Shown: positions 1-5,908, counted from the stretch's first letter. The stretch is DNA of 6,287 nt from Bacteroidota bacterium (GCA_023400335.1 JAEXFF010000199.1:1-6287), one strand, 5' to 3'. Notes: generated by a model from the letters alone, not told the origin. Numbers and translations are program-made.

Positions 1-851
1 ACCTCCGCCTTTTCATTGTGGAAATCGGAAGCGGAATTAAATTTAGGGGGAATCAACAATTCTCCGTTGAAGCCGATATAGCCGGATTTACCATCTTTTA
101 TAACGCTGGCCAGACTTTCGCTGAAGCTGCCGATAGAATCGTAGGGAAGACTTCTGCTTTCCTGTGTAATGCTATTGTAAATACCCCATTTCCCGTTTTG
201 TTTAAAAGGAATGATCGGTCGTTCGCTTTTTTGAATCCGTTCGTATTTTAAAGGAAGGAGAGTTTCCCCTTGCAGATTGTACAAACCGTAAACAGAATCT
301 TTTTTAACCCATATATAAATGTCAAAAAATTCCATCCGTTCGTAAACAAAGTCCAGCACTACTTTATTCTCTATATTGATACAACCGTATCTTTTTCCGT
401 CTTTACTGACTGCGGTTTGTCCGTTCCGGTTAAAATCAAACAAAACTTGACTATAAACAAAGGGGATAACGATTTCATTCTTTTTATTGATCCAGCCGTA
501 TTTCCCGTTTTGCAGAGCCAGGGCTAATCCAAAATCATTGAATAGATTCAGATCGTCATAAACGGGAGGAATAATCCATTTCCCTGTGGTATCTACATAA
601 CCTTTTTTCTCCTCCTTTACTACCCGGGCGATTCCATAATGGAAAGTGTCAATTGTTTCGTAAAGGAGGGGAAACAGAACTGTTCCTTTCGAATTCATAA
701 TTCCCATTTTTTGATTTTTTTCGATGATTTGAACGCGGTTGTAGCGTGAGACTACCCGGTAATCTTTTCGGGCCAACAGAAAATGTATCCCAATGAGATT
801 GCTTAGGATTACAGCCATAAGGATACTTCCGAAGATCATTGTTTTTTTCAT
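1..851 (-). CDS. WG-repeat protein, exported or membrane-anchored (partial, C-terminus outside window)
   Basis: The minus-strand frame is open from the ATG at 851 to the left edge with no stop, giving 283 complete codons. The start gives a basic, then hydrophobic N-terminus (MKKTMIFGSILM, hydrophobic to about residue 26), read as a signal peptide or signal anchor. From about residue 45 the protein is made of tandem WG (KWG) repeats. The motif glycines are at 50, 84, 119, 156, 189, 223 and 257, spaced 33-37 residues, in contexts such as KMGIMN, KYGWIN, KRYGCIN, VYGLYN and KWGIYN, and several are followed by 'hhP..Y(D/E)'. WG-repeat proteins are common in Bacteroidota; they are thought to be extracytoplasmic beta-rich scaffolds, with no defined biochemical role. 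An in-frame ATG at 905 would add 18 residues without a signal-like start, so 851 is preferred. There is no Shine-Dalgarno sequence. Family assignment is secure; function is unknown. Confidence 0.9.
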   Translation of the reverse strand, partial: MKKTMIFGSILMAVILSNLIGIHFLLARKDYRVVSRYNRVQIIEKNQKMGIMNSKGTVLFPLLYETIDTFHYGIARVVKEEKKGYVDTTGKWIIPPVYDDLNLFNDFGLALALQNGKYGWINKKNEIVIPFVYSQVLFDFNRNGQTAVSKDGKRYGCINIENKVVLDFVYERMEFFDIYIWVKKDSVYGLYNLQGETLLPLKYERIQKSERPIIPFKQNGKWGIYNSITQESRSLPYDSIGSFSESLASVIKDGKSGYIGFNGELLIPPKFNSASDFHNEKAE

Positions 852-871
852 AGCATTTACAATTTTGATAT

Positions 872-879
872 TAAAGATA
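872..879 (-). promoter_or_regulatory. Possible -7 element for the WG-repeat gene
   Basis: On the minus strand this reads TATCTTTA, seven of eight positions of the Bacteroidota -7 consensus TAnnTTTG. It would start transcription about 15 bases before the ATG at 851. I see no convincing TTTG -33 box at 19-21 bp, so the gene may instead be read from a promoter further upstream. Confidence 0.2.
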
Positions 880-918
880 CTTTTAGAAATTCTGCTTATC
901 AGCATTCTATGGAACCTG

Positions 919-1065
919 TTAATAACAATACCGTTGGAGGAAAATTCCTTCGTTTATATTGTTTATTGTTTCTTCCGGATTCCACGAAATGGATATTTTC
1001 ATATTTCTGTTTATAGGTAAACAGAATACTGAACAGAAAACTGTAATTGAAACTATTCTTCTCAT
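919..1065 (-). CDS. Possible small exported peptide (48 aa), doubtful
   Basis: This short minus-strand ORF lies 67 bp upstream of the WG-repeat gene on the same strand. From the ATG at 1065 it begins MRRIVSITVFCSVFCLP, a basic and then hydrophobic start like a short signal peptide. A polar stretch with NPEETINNINEGI follows, and the end contains Cys (RYCY). Small secreted peptides of the NVEALA family have this general layout and often precede propeller-type lipoprotein genes in Bacteroidales. The resemblance is only in layout and hydrophobic spacing; the NVEAL motif itself is absent. The frame stays open upstream to another ATG at 1152, which would add 29 residues and bury the hydrophobic segment, so 1065 is the better start. 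It may be a chance ORF or a decayed gene. Confidence 0.3.
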   Translation of the reverse strand: MRRIVSITVFCSVFCLPINRNMKISISWNPEETINNINEGIFLQRYCY

Positions 1066-1163
1066 ATTCTTTTCATTTAATAGTTTATTAGTTGAATTGT
1101 GTGGCAGAATTCCGTTTAAAAAACGGTCATACTGCTCTTTAGAACAATACAAAAGAATAGATT

Positions 1164-1188
1164 ATTTCGATCTCTTTATTTTCGAAAT
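1164..1188. repeat. 7-bp inverted repeat, ATTTCGA / TCGAAAT
   Basis: Perfect arms at 1164-1170 and 1182-1188 are separated by 11 bases. The site lies about 100 bp upstream of the possible small ORF on the minus strand. An arm-to-arm centre distance of 18 bp would suit a dimeric regulator, but there is only one copy and no clear promoter beside it. Confidence 0.25.
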
Positions 1189-1243
1189 CCCCTTACATTC
1201 TTCTTTGTTTCACTTACAAATTTGAAAAAATCAGATAGATTAA

Positions 1244-1270
1244 TACCGGGAAAAGCTAGGTCTCCCGGTA
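1244..1270 (-). terminator. Probable terminator hairpin after the propeller regulator gene
   Basis: Perfect 8-bp arms TACCGGGA (1244-1251) and TCCCGGTA (1263-1270) flank an 11-base loop. This is the most GC-rich hairpin in the gap. It is 115 bp past the regulator stop codon on the minus strand. A T-rich run follows on that strand (TGATTTTTT, about 12 bases further on) but is not adjacent to the stem, so this is a weak or Rho-assisted terminator at best. The plus-strand side has no T-run. Confidence 0.45.
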
Positions 1271-1294
1271 GTATAAATAATGAGCAAAATATTG

Positions 1295-1314
1295 ATAATC
1301 AAATTATTGATTAT
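1295..1314. repeat. AT-rich hairpin / inverted repeat
   Basis: ATAATCAA (1295-1302) and TTGATTAT (1307-1314) form a perfect 8-bp stem with a 4-base loop. It sits between the regulator stop codon and the GC-rich hairpin at 1244-1270. It could be a 3'-end stabilising stem for the regulator mRNA. Being all A/T apart from one pair, it may also be chance. Confidence 0.3.
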
Positions 1315-1384
1315 TATAGGAAAGTCTTTTATGTAAATTCGTTTTAACTACCTTTATCTGTCGCCTATCGTAAATAGTTTAATT

Positions 1385-4183
1385 TTATATCTTAATTCGT
1401 TCACAGAATAACTGTACCAGAGGATTTTCTCTGATTTCCGGATGTGCTGTACAGATTTTTTTTACAGTTTCCCGGATTGAATATTTGGTTTTGTTAATAT
1501 AAGTGTTTACTTTATCTCCTGATAATTCAAGGGCCTTTACTATTTTGGACGTTTCAATTTCAGGGAGGAAAAGAAGAACTGCTACATAAAACCGATCTTT
1601 GTTATCCCCTTTTTCTCTTCCAAAGAAAGGAAATATTTTTTTCAATTCGGGACATTTTTTATCTATAAAATCTTTACAGTATATTTTTATTTGAGAAGAT
1701 TTATAATTTCTTCTGATCATTTCTTCCAATTCGTGTATACTTGCTTCAATTTCAGGCAGGGGCAGAGTTGTCTTCTGTAGATTTTCGTTTTGAATCCGGT
1801 CCCTGTAAATATTTTCGAGTGCTGTAATATCGTCTAACAAAGATTCGGCGTAAGTTAAAGTATAATATTTGCTACCGGCTTTTATTTTATTCTTTTTTTC
1901 CAATGTATCGGAATATTTGGCAATCTCTGTTTCTTCCGCTATGTGAGGATAATCTTTCAAATTTTCAAGTCTGCTTTGGGCTTGCTGAAGATAAATTTCG
2001 ATTTGTTCCTTTACTTTTAGAACAGCCTTGTCCATTTCTCCTTTCAATTGATTCAGCTTTTCTTTCCATTGAAGAAGAGCTGAAATTTTTATACTTTTAT
2101 TAGAAGCCAGATACTGTTTGAGTTCATGATGGACATTTTTGGTTTTGCGAAGTAAATCCTCTTGTTTTTCTATTCTCACCTGTTCCTGAATACGATTAGG
2201 TAACATTTCAAGATAATTCAGGTATTCTATCAATTGCTCTTTCCTGTTCTTTTGATTTTTCAGATAGATGATCCACGTATAAATTGTTATAATGAAAAAC
2301 AGGGATATAATAAAAAATAAGAGAGATCCTAAAAAACGGAAATCTGTCTCTTCTTCTATTGCAATAGGTTTCAGGGAGTGATTATCCTTATATTCAAACA
2401 ATCCGAATCGGGAGCCCAGAATCGTTTTTTGAGGAGACAGGGCGATCCGGGTCTTGTCGAAAGGAATGTCTTTAAACGAAACAATATCCAGATCTGGATT
2501 CCAGTCGGCTGCATTGATAGGACCTGAGAGCAATCCATGGTAATACAATACCAGACAGTCGGATGCATCCGGGTCGCATTGTATCGAGCGGACATAGCGC
2601 TCATCCGGAACCGGGAGATAGGACAGAGAATCTCCATTCAATCTGTATATCCCTTGGGAAGTCAGAATAGTCAATTTTCCTAGATGCGACATTAAGCCCA
2701 GAGCACTTCCCCGTTTTTCGACAACAGATATTTTAGAAAATACAGTATCTTCCGGACCTTTTTTAAATAAGCCTTTATTCAGGGTCGTAAAATAGATGGT
2801 GTGATCTTTATCCTCCAGCATATCGGTGACATAGAGATCTTTATTTTCCAGGGTTCCCTTTATCAGTATCGGAATAGGATGTAAAGAATCTCCTTCTTCT
2901 TCGGTACGGATAAAACTCAGGTCCCTCCGGGTACCGACGTACAGTTTTTTCCCTGTTGTATAAAGCAGGGAGCGGAAATCATTATTTTCCTTATCTCCAA
3001 ACCTTTTGACGAGCAGGGCTTCCCGGTTCTTGATTTTGTAAAGGGATTTGTCTGTTGCCAGATAGAAGATATCCTTTCCGGTTTGAATAAACTTGATAAT
3101 ATCATTTTCCAGTTGCAGATTTTTAATTTTTCCCAGGGCTTTTGATTGGTAACTGGAAGAAGAAAAAGAATAGCTATGGAGACGAAGATCACTGGTCAGA
3201 AAATAAATAAGATCCCCGTCATTCTTTTTGGGGGTAACTGCAATTACATTGGCGACCTTTCCCGACAGATTCTGATGTTTAGGGAAAGCGACCAATTCTT
3301 CCCTGTAGGCAACATAAAAATAATCCCGGGTCATCAGGCTGATTTGTTTTCCTTTTATGCTAATGCCTCCCGGAAGCAGATATTTACAATACTGATTCCC
3401 TTTTTGGTAGATTAAATAATCTTTGGCTAAAAACCATTCGGTATCTTCGCTTTTTTCACAAGCGTAGTATTTCGGAGAACTTATTTTTACCAAAGGATAG
3501 TGGTATAAACTTTTTTTTACGATAGCATTTTCTGTTAATGCGTAAATTGTATCCTGAGCGAGGCTTAAATTATGGATGCGTTTCCCTTTCAGCAATTCTT
3601 TCGTTTGATTCTGACTGTAAGCATAAAAACCGGAATCTGCAGCTATATAAAGAGTGTCTTTATACTGGATAATTTTGTTGATTCCGGAATGAGAATTGGA
3701 ATTTAATAAAAAAGGAGTAATTTCCCCCGGAGCCGGAGAATTTTGTAAATTCAGCCGATAACATCCGTTGCTACTTGCCAGGTATAAGATTTGACCTGAA
3801 CGATCAGCTGTTATGTGATAGACTGCATAATGGTGATCTTTGCCTTTAATTGTATATTCCTGGCTGATTTGGTATTGTCCATTCCGGAAAGTAATCAGTT
3901 TGAGACCTTCATCTCTTATTCCGATAAAAAGGGAATCAGGACGATAGGCAAAAACATCGTAAATACGGTTATTCCCCGCAGAGAAGCGTTTTTGTTCGTC
4001 TTTATCTTTGATAATCAGGTCTCCGTTTTCCAAACCTATATACAATACATCTTTATCCTGATTAATAGAAGAGATAGAAGCGTTAAACGTATATTTAATA
4101 TGCGTTAGCTCGTTCGGTTTGGAGAAGGGAGAAGTACAGGCACCTAATCCGAAGAAAAATAGAAAAAATATTTTTAAATTCAT
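1385..4183 (-). CDS. Membrane-bound beta-propeller sensor with cytoplasmic coiled coil and HTH-like C-terminus
   Basis: This 932-residue protein starts with a lipoprotein-type signal (hydrophobic residues 5-14, lipobox LGAC with Cys16). Residues about 25-610 carry repeated propeller-strand motifs such as KDVLYIGLENGDL, DSLFIGIRDEGL, DTLYIAADSGFY, KKLYVGTRRDL and TIYFTTLNKGLF. They resemble the Reg_prop repeats of Bacteroidota hybrid two-component sensors, and the length suits about 14 blades. A single transmembrane helix follows at about 617-641, with a basic cytoplasmic flank (KNQKNRK). Residues 642-850 are charged and helical, with probable coiled coil. Residues about 862-907 look like a helix-turn-helix (ETSKIVKALELSGDKVNTYI then YSIRETVKK). 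No histidine kinase or receiver motifs are seen, and the Y_Y_Y domain usual between propeller and membrane is missing. The likely role is a one-component transcription regulator sensing an envelope ligand. The ligand and targets are unknown; the divergent OmpA-like gene is an obvious candidate target. Domain order is well supported, the DNA-binding role is inferred. Confidence 0.85.
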   Translation of the reverse strand: MNLKIFFLFFFGLGACTSPFSKPNELTHIKYTFNASISSINQDKDVLYIGLENGDLIIKDKDEQKRFSAGNNRIYDVFAYRPDSLFIGIRDEGLKLITFRNGQYQISQEYTIKGKDHHYAVYHITADRSGQILYLASSNGCYRLNLQNSPAPGEITPFLLNSNSHSGINKIIQYKDTLYIAADSGFYAYSQNQTKELLKGKRIHNLSLAQDTIYALTENAIVKKSLYHYPLVKISSPKYYACEKSEDTEWFLAKDYLIYQKGNQYCKYLLPGGISIKGKQISLMTRDYFYVAYREELVAFPKHQNLSGKVANVIAVTPKKNDGDLIYFLTSDLRLHSYSFSSSSYQSKALGKIKNLQLENDIIKFIQTGKDIFYLATDKSLYKIKNREALLVKRFGDKENNDFRSLLYTTGKKLYVGTRRDLSFIRTEEEGDSLHPIPILIKGTLENKDLYVTDMLEDKDHTIYFTTLNKGLFKKGPEDTVFSKISVVEKRGSALGLMSHLGKLTILTSQGIYRLNGDSLSYLPVPDERYVRSIQCDPDASDCLVLYYHGLLSGPINAADWNPDLDIVSFKDIPFDKTRIALSPQKTILGSRFGLFEYKDNHSLKPIAIEEETDFRFLGSLLFFIISLFFIITIYTWIIYLKNQKNRKEQLIEYLNYLEMLPNRIQEQVRIEKQEDLLRKTKNVHHELKQYLASNKSIKISALLQWKEKLNQLKGEMDKAVLKVKEQIEIYLQQAQSRLENLKDYPHIAEETEIAKYSDTLEKKNKIKAGSKYYTLTYAESLLDDITALENIYRDRIQNENLQKTTLPLPEIEASIHELEEMIRRNYKSSQIKIYCKDFIDKKCPELKKIFPFFGREKGDNKDRFYVAVLLFLPEIETSKIVKALELSGDKVNTYINKTKYSIRETVKKICTAHPEIRENPLVQLFCERIKI

Positions 4184-4224
4184 GAGGACTAAAATAAATA
4201 GCAGACTTTTTTATCACATTTGTT

Positions 4225-4256
4225 CAAAAATAAGATTTTAATATAATTTATGCAAA
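4225..4256 (-). promoter_or_regulatory. Promoter of the propeller regulator gene
   Basis: On the minus strand, TTTG (4256-4253) and TATTTTTG (4232-4225) match the Bacteroidota -33 (TTTG) and -7 (TAnnTTTG) consensus exactly, with a 20-bp spacer. Transcription would begin near 4218, giving a leader of about 35 bases before the ATG at 4183. The copy of ATTTGTTCA at 4218-4226 overlaps the -7 end and the predicted start, a position suited to repression. Confidence 0.6.
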
Positions 4257-4374
4257 ATAAATTTATATTATGGCTTTATAATTTTAATTTTATGAGTATA
4301 ATATACTGTAATCCAATATTTTGTTTTGGTATAAATCTTCTTTTCTCATTTTAAGTTAAAAATAATGATTCCAG

Positions 4375-4407
4375 TTTATTAAAGTTTGTAAAATTTGTAT
4401 ACTTTTG
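4375..4407 (+). promoter_or_regulatory. Promoter of the OmpA-like gene
   Basis: TACTTTTG at 4400-4407 is a perfect TAnnTTTG -7 box. TTTA at 4375-4378 is a one-mismatch -33 box with a 21-bp spacer; a perfect TTTG at 4385-4388 is too close. The start would be near 4414, leaving a leader of about 158 bases. That start falls just before the first predicted leader stem at 4423, which supports the placement. No comparably good -7 box is seen nearer the gene. Confidence 0.45.
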
Positions 4408-4422
4408 TATCATAAATCTAGT

Positions 4423-4510
4423 ATTTTGGGAACGAATTGGTTCGGGCGTGCAAAGAAAAATTTTCAATCCAGACATTTATTTGTTTCCCAAAATTTGTTC
4501 ATGTGAACAA
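4423..4510 (+). promoter_or_regulatory. Structured 5' leader of the OmpA-like gene (candidate cis-RNA)
   Basis: Three helices lie end to end. P1 pairs ATTTTGGGAA (4423-4432) with TTCCCAAAAT (4485-4494), 10 perfect pairs closing a 52-base interior. A small hairpin, CGAA-TTGG-TTCG (4433-4444), begins at the base after the left P1 arm. TTGTTC-ATGT-GAACAA (4495-4510) begins at the base after the right P1 arm. The block starts about 9 bases after the predicted transcription start and ends 61 bases before the ATG. It matches no riboswitch I recognise. Possible roles are mRNA stabilisation, as the structured leader of E. coli ompA does, or control of translation. The 4495-4510 repeat could instead be a DNA operator. 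Confidence 0.4.
4495..4510. promoter_or_regulatory. Inverted repeat TTGTTCA-TG-TGAACAA, possible operator
   Basis: Two perfect 7-bp arms are separated by two bases. The left arm belongs to the 9-mer ATTTGTTCA that also lies over the regulator's promoter at 4218-4226. The 9-bp centre spacing is tight for a dimeric HTH site but possible. It lies about 80 bases downstream of the predicted OmpA-gene start, so as a DNA site it would more likely block than activate. The RNA-hairpin reading is an alternative. Confidence 0.3.
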
Positions 4511-4571
4511 TAAAAGCTATTCAAAAATTTTATAAAGAATTTATATAAGCTGAATTTAAAAACAAATTAGT

Positions 4572-5735
4572 ATGAAAAAAAGTGTTTTATTGTTTTGTAT
4601 GATTTTGGGAATGTGTGCTGTTGTTTCTGCTCAGGAGACAGTGGGTGCTAAATTGCCTGGCTATAAAACAACTTTCGAAGCCAGAAGATTTTGGCAAGAT
4701 TGGTATATTGGGGCAAATTTTGGAGGTAATGCATTGTTTGCAGAGCATTTTAAAGATGCCAAATTTAAAAATACGATTACCTTTATGCCTGCGATAACTG
4801 TAGGAAAATGGTTTAATCCTTGGTGGGGAGTGCGTTTACAAGGTGGGGGCGGATCTCTTCATGGATTCGGACCGGGTGCGAATGAGATGCTTCACATGCA
4901 TTATATGTATGCACATGCTGATTTTACATTGGGTTTGATTAATTTCTTTGCTAAATATAAGGAAAATCGTAAATTCGATATCGTACCGTTTATCGGAATC
5001 GGAGGAATGACGCGTAAAAAAGATCAGTCTTTTATTATTGATGCAGGTATTCAGGCCCGTTATGATATTGATCCGCGTTGGAGTGTAAATGTGGAATTCA
5101 AAGGAATGATCCTGGACGACGATTTAGTGAGCAGAGGTGGTTTTCCGAATGACGGTATTGGAGGATTAAGTGTGGGTGTTTCTTATCGGTTTAATAAGAA
5201 AGCATTTAAGGCTGTTGACATGGCTGCTGTCCGTTTGCAAGGGGAACAACTAGTCGGTTTAGAAAAGAAAGTATCTACGCTGGAAGGAGAGAATACCCGC
5301 TTGAATGACCAGATTGATAATCTGAAAAATCAGAACACGAGATTGAATGGAGAGATACAGGATTTAGAACAGGAAATTGCTAAAGTAAAGAAAGCTTATG
5401 CAGAAGAATCTCCTATTCCTGTAACTATTCCGTTTGGATTTAACCGGAGCAAAGTCGAAAATGTATATCAGGTATTGATTTATAATTTGGCTGTTTATAT
5501 GAAGAACCATCCGGATAGCCGGGTGCGTATTGTAGGTTATGCAGATAAATTCGGTACCCGTGAAGTAAATTTGAAAATTTCAGAAAAACGGGCTAAAGCT
5601 GTAGCAAAAGTATTGACCGACAAATACGGTATCGCAGCAGACCGTATCGATGTACAATTCAAAGGAAAAGATGAAAGCTTCTACAAAGACGATAATAAAT
5701 GGAATCGTTGTGCTGTGGCTGAAATCATAAGATAA
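4572..5735 (+). CDS. OmpA-family outer-membrane protein with coiled coil and peptidoglycan-binding domain
   Basis: The protein has 387 residues. A signal peptide (MKKSVLLF...VVSA) is probably cleaved after Ala20. Residues about 42-207 alternate like a small outer-membrane beta-barrel (DWYIGANFGG, WWGVRLQGGGG, IVPFIGIGGM, WSVNVEFKGM) and end in GVSYRF, typical of a barrel strand. Residues about 224-277 form a coiled coil with Leu/Ile/Val heptads. Residues about 283-387 are the OmpA C-terminal domain: IPFGFNRSKV, then VGYADKFGTREVNLKISEKRA. Asp325 and Arg340 stand 15 apart, as do Asp271 and Arg286 of E. coli OmpA, the residues that bind diaminopimelate, so peptidoglycan binding should be intact. 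The usual NRRV near the end is NRCAV (378-382). The likely role is tethering the outer membrane to the cell wall. No Shine-Dalgarno sequence precedes the ATG. It is monocistronic, with its own promoter and a strong terminator. Confidence 0.92.
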   Translation: MKKSVLLFCMILGMCAVVSAQETVGAKLPGYKTTFEARRFWQDWYIGANFGGNALFAEHFKDAKFKNTITFMPAITVGKWFNPWWGVRLQGGGGSLHGFGPGANEMLHMHYMYAHADFTLGLINFFAKYKENRKFDIVPFIGIGGMTRKKDQSFIIDAGIQARYDIDPRWSVNVEFKGMILDDDLVSRGGFPNDGIGGLSVGVSYRFNKKAFKAVDMAAVRLQGEQLVGLEKKVSTLEGENTRLNDQIDNLKNQNTRLNGEIQDLEQEIAKVKKAYAEESPIPVTIPFGFNRSKVENVYQVLIYNLAVYMKNHPDSRVRIVGYADKFGTREVNLKISEKRAKAVAKVLTDKYGIAADRIDVQFKGKDESFYKDDNKWNRCAVAEIIR

Positions 5736-5753
5736 TTTTTCAGTAAGAAATTG

Positions 5754-5784
5754 AAAACTGCCGGAGATTTCCGGCAGTTTTTTT
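5754..5784 (+). terminator. Intrinsic terminator of the OmpA-like gene
   Basis: AAAACTGCCGG (5754-5764) pairs with CCGGCAGTTTT (5771-5781) around the loop AGATTT. The T-run continues to 5784. The GC-rich core plus seven Ts (5778-5784), 18 bp after the stop codon, is a textbook terminator. It separates this gene from ahpC; the A-run on the left arm might also allow weak termination on the minus strand. Confidence 0.9.
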
Positions 5785-5860
5785 ATGTCTTAACTTTTTA
5801 ATCTTTTATTCTTCTTGAACTTAGAGATTGATATTTACTTTTTCTATATAAATATAAATT

Positions 5861-5874
5861 ATTTCAATTGAAAT
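5861..5874. promoter_or_regulatory. 14-bp perfect palindrome upstream of ahpC, possible operator
   Basis: ATTTCAATTGAAAT is its own reverse complement. It ends one base before the proposed -33 box of the ahpC promoter. The 8-mer AAATTATT flanks and overlaps it at 5856-5863 and 5871-5878. ahpC is commonly under OxyR or PerR control, and a site just upstream of -33 fits an activator such as OxyR. The sequence does not clearly match either classical consensus, so the regulator is left open. Confidence 0.35.
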
Positions 5875-5875
5875 T

Positions 5876-5908
5876 ATTGTATTTATCGAAAAAATTGATA
5901 TATTTTTG
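5876..5908 (+). promoter_or_regulatory. Promoter of ahpC
   Basis: TATTTTTG at 5901-5908 is a perfect TAnnTTTG -7 box. ATTG at 5876-5879 serves as a near-consensus -33 box with a 21-bp spacer. Transcription would start near 5915, giving a leader of about 35 bases that is A-rich and has no Shine-Dalgarno sequence. Confidence 0.6.

Larger units (their letters stand above)
4184..4571. other. Divergent intergenic region between regulator and OmpA-like gene
   Basis: This is 388 bp of very AT-rich DNA with no credible gene. From left to right it holds the regulator's promoter (minus strand, 4225-4256), an AT-rich stretch with nothing recognisable (about 4260-4370), the OmpA-like gene's promoter (4375-4407) and an apparently structured leader (4423-4510). 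The 9-mer ATTTGTTCA occurs at 4218-4226 and 4493-4501. Confidence 0.7.

Noticed and set aside
18..527. Two plus-strand ORFs of 77 and 85 codons at the left edge.
   Set aside because: They are antisense to the clear WG-repeat reading frame, whose repeat pattern shows which strand is coding.
959..1225. Plus-strand ORF of 88 codons in the gap between the WG-repeat gene and the regulator.
   Set aside because: Its translation has no family-like pattern or convincing signal, it overlaps the opposite small ORF and the inverted repeat, and no promoter precedes it.
2126..2155. VHHELKQYL at residues 684-692 of the regulator resembles a histidine-kinase H-box (SHELRTPL).
   Set aside because: No N, G1, F or G2 boxes follow in the remaining 240 residues, the key Pro is missing, and the segment lies in a charged coiled coil.
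4292..4354. 20-codon ORF starting MSIIYCNPIF in the divergent intergenic region.
   Set aside because: Too short, no start context or recognisable motif, and expected by chance in AT-rich DNA.
4430..4443. GAAC-N6-GTTC inverted repeat as a second operator.
   Set aside because: Arms are only 4 bp, and the stretch is better explained by the P1 arm plus the CGAA-TTGG-TTCG mini-hairpin.
4455..4465. GAAAAATTTTC short palindrome inside the leader.
   Set aside because: A/T-run palindromes are common in this base composition, and with a one-base centre it cannot form a hairpin.
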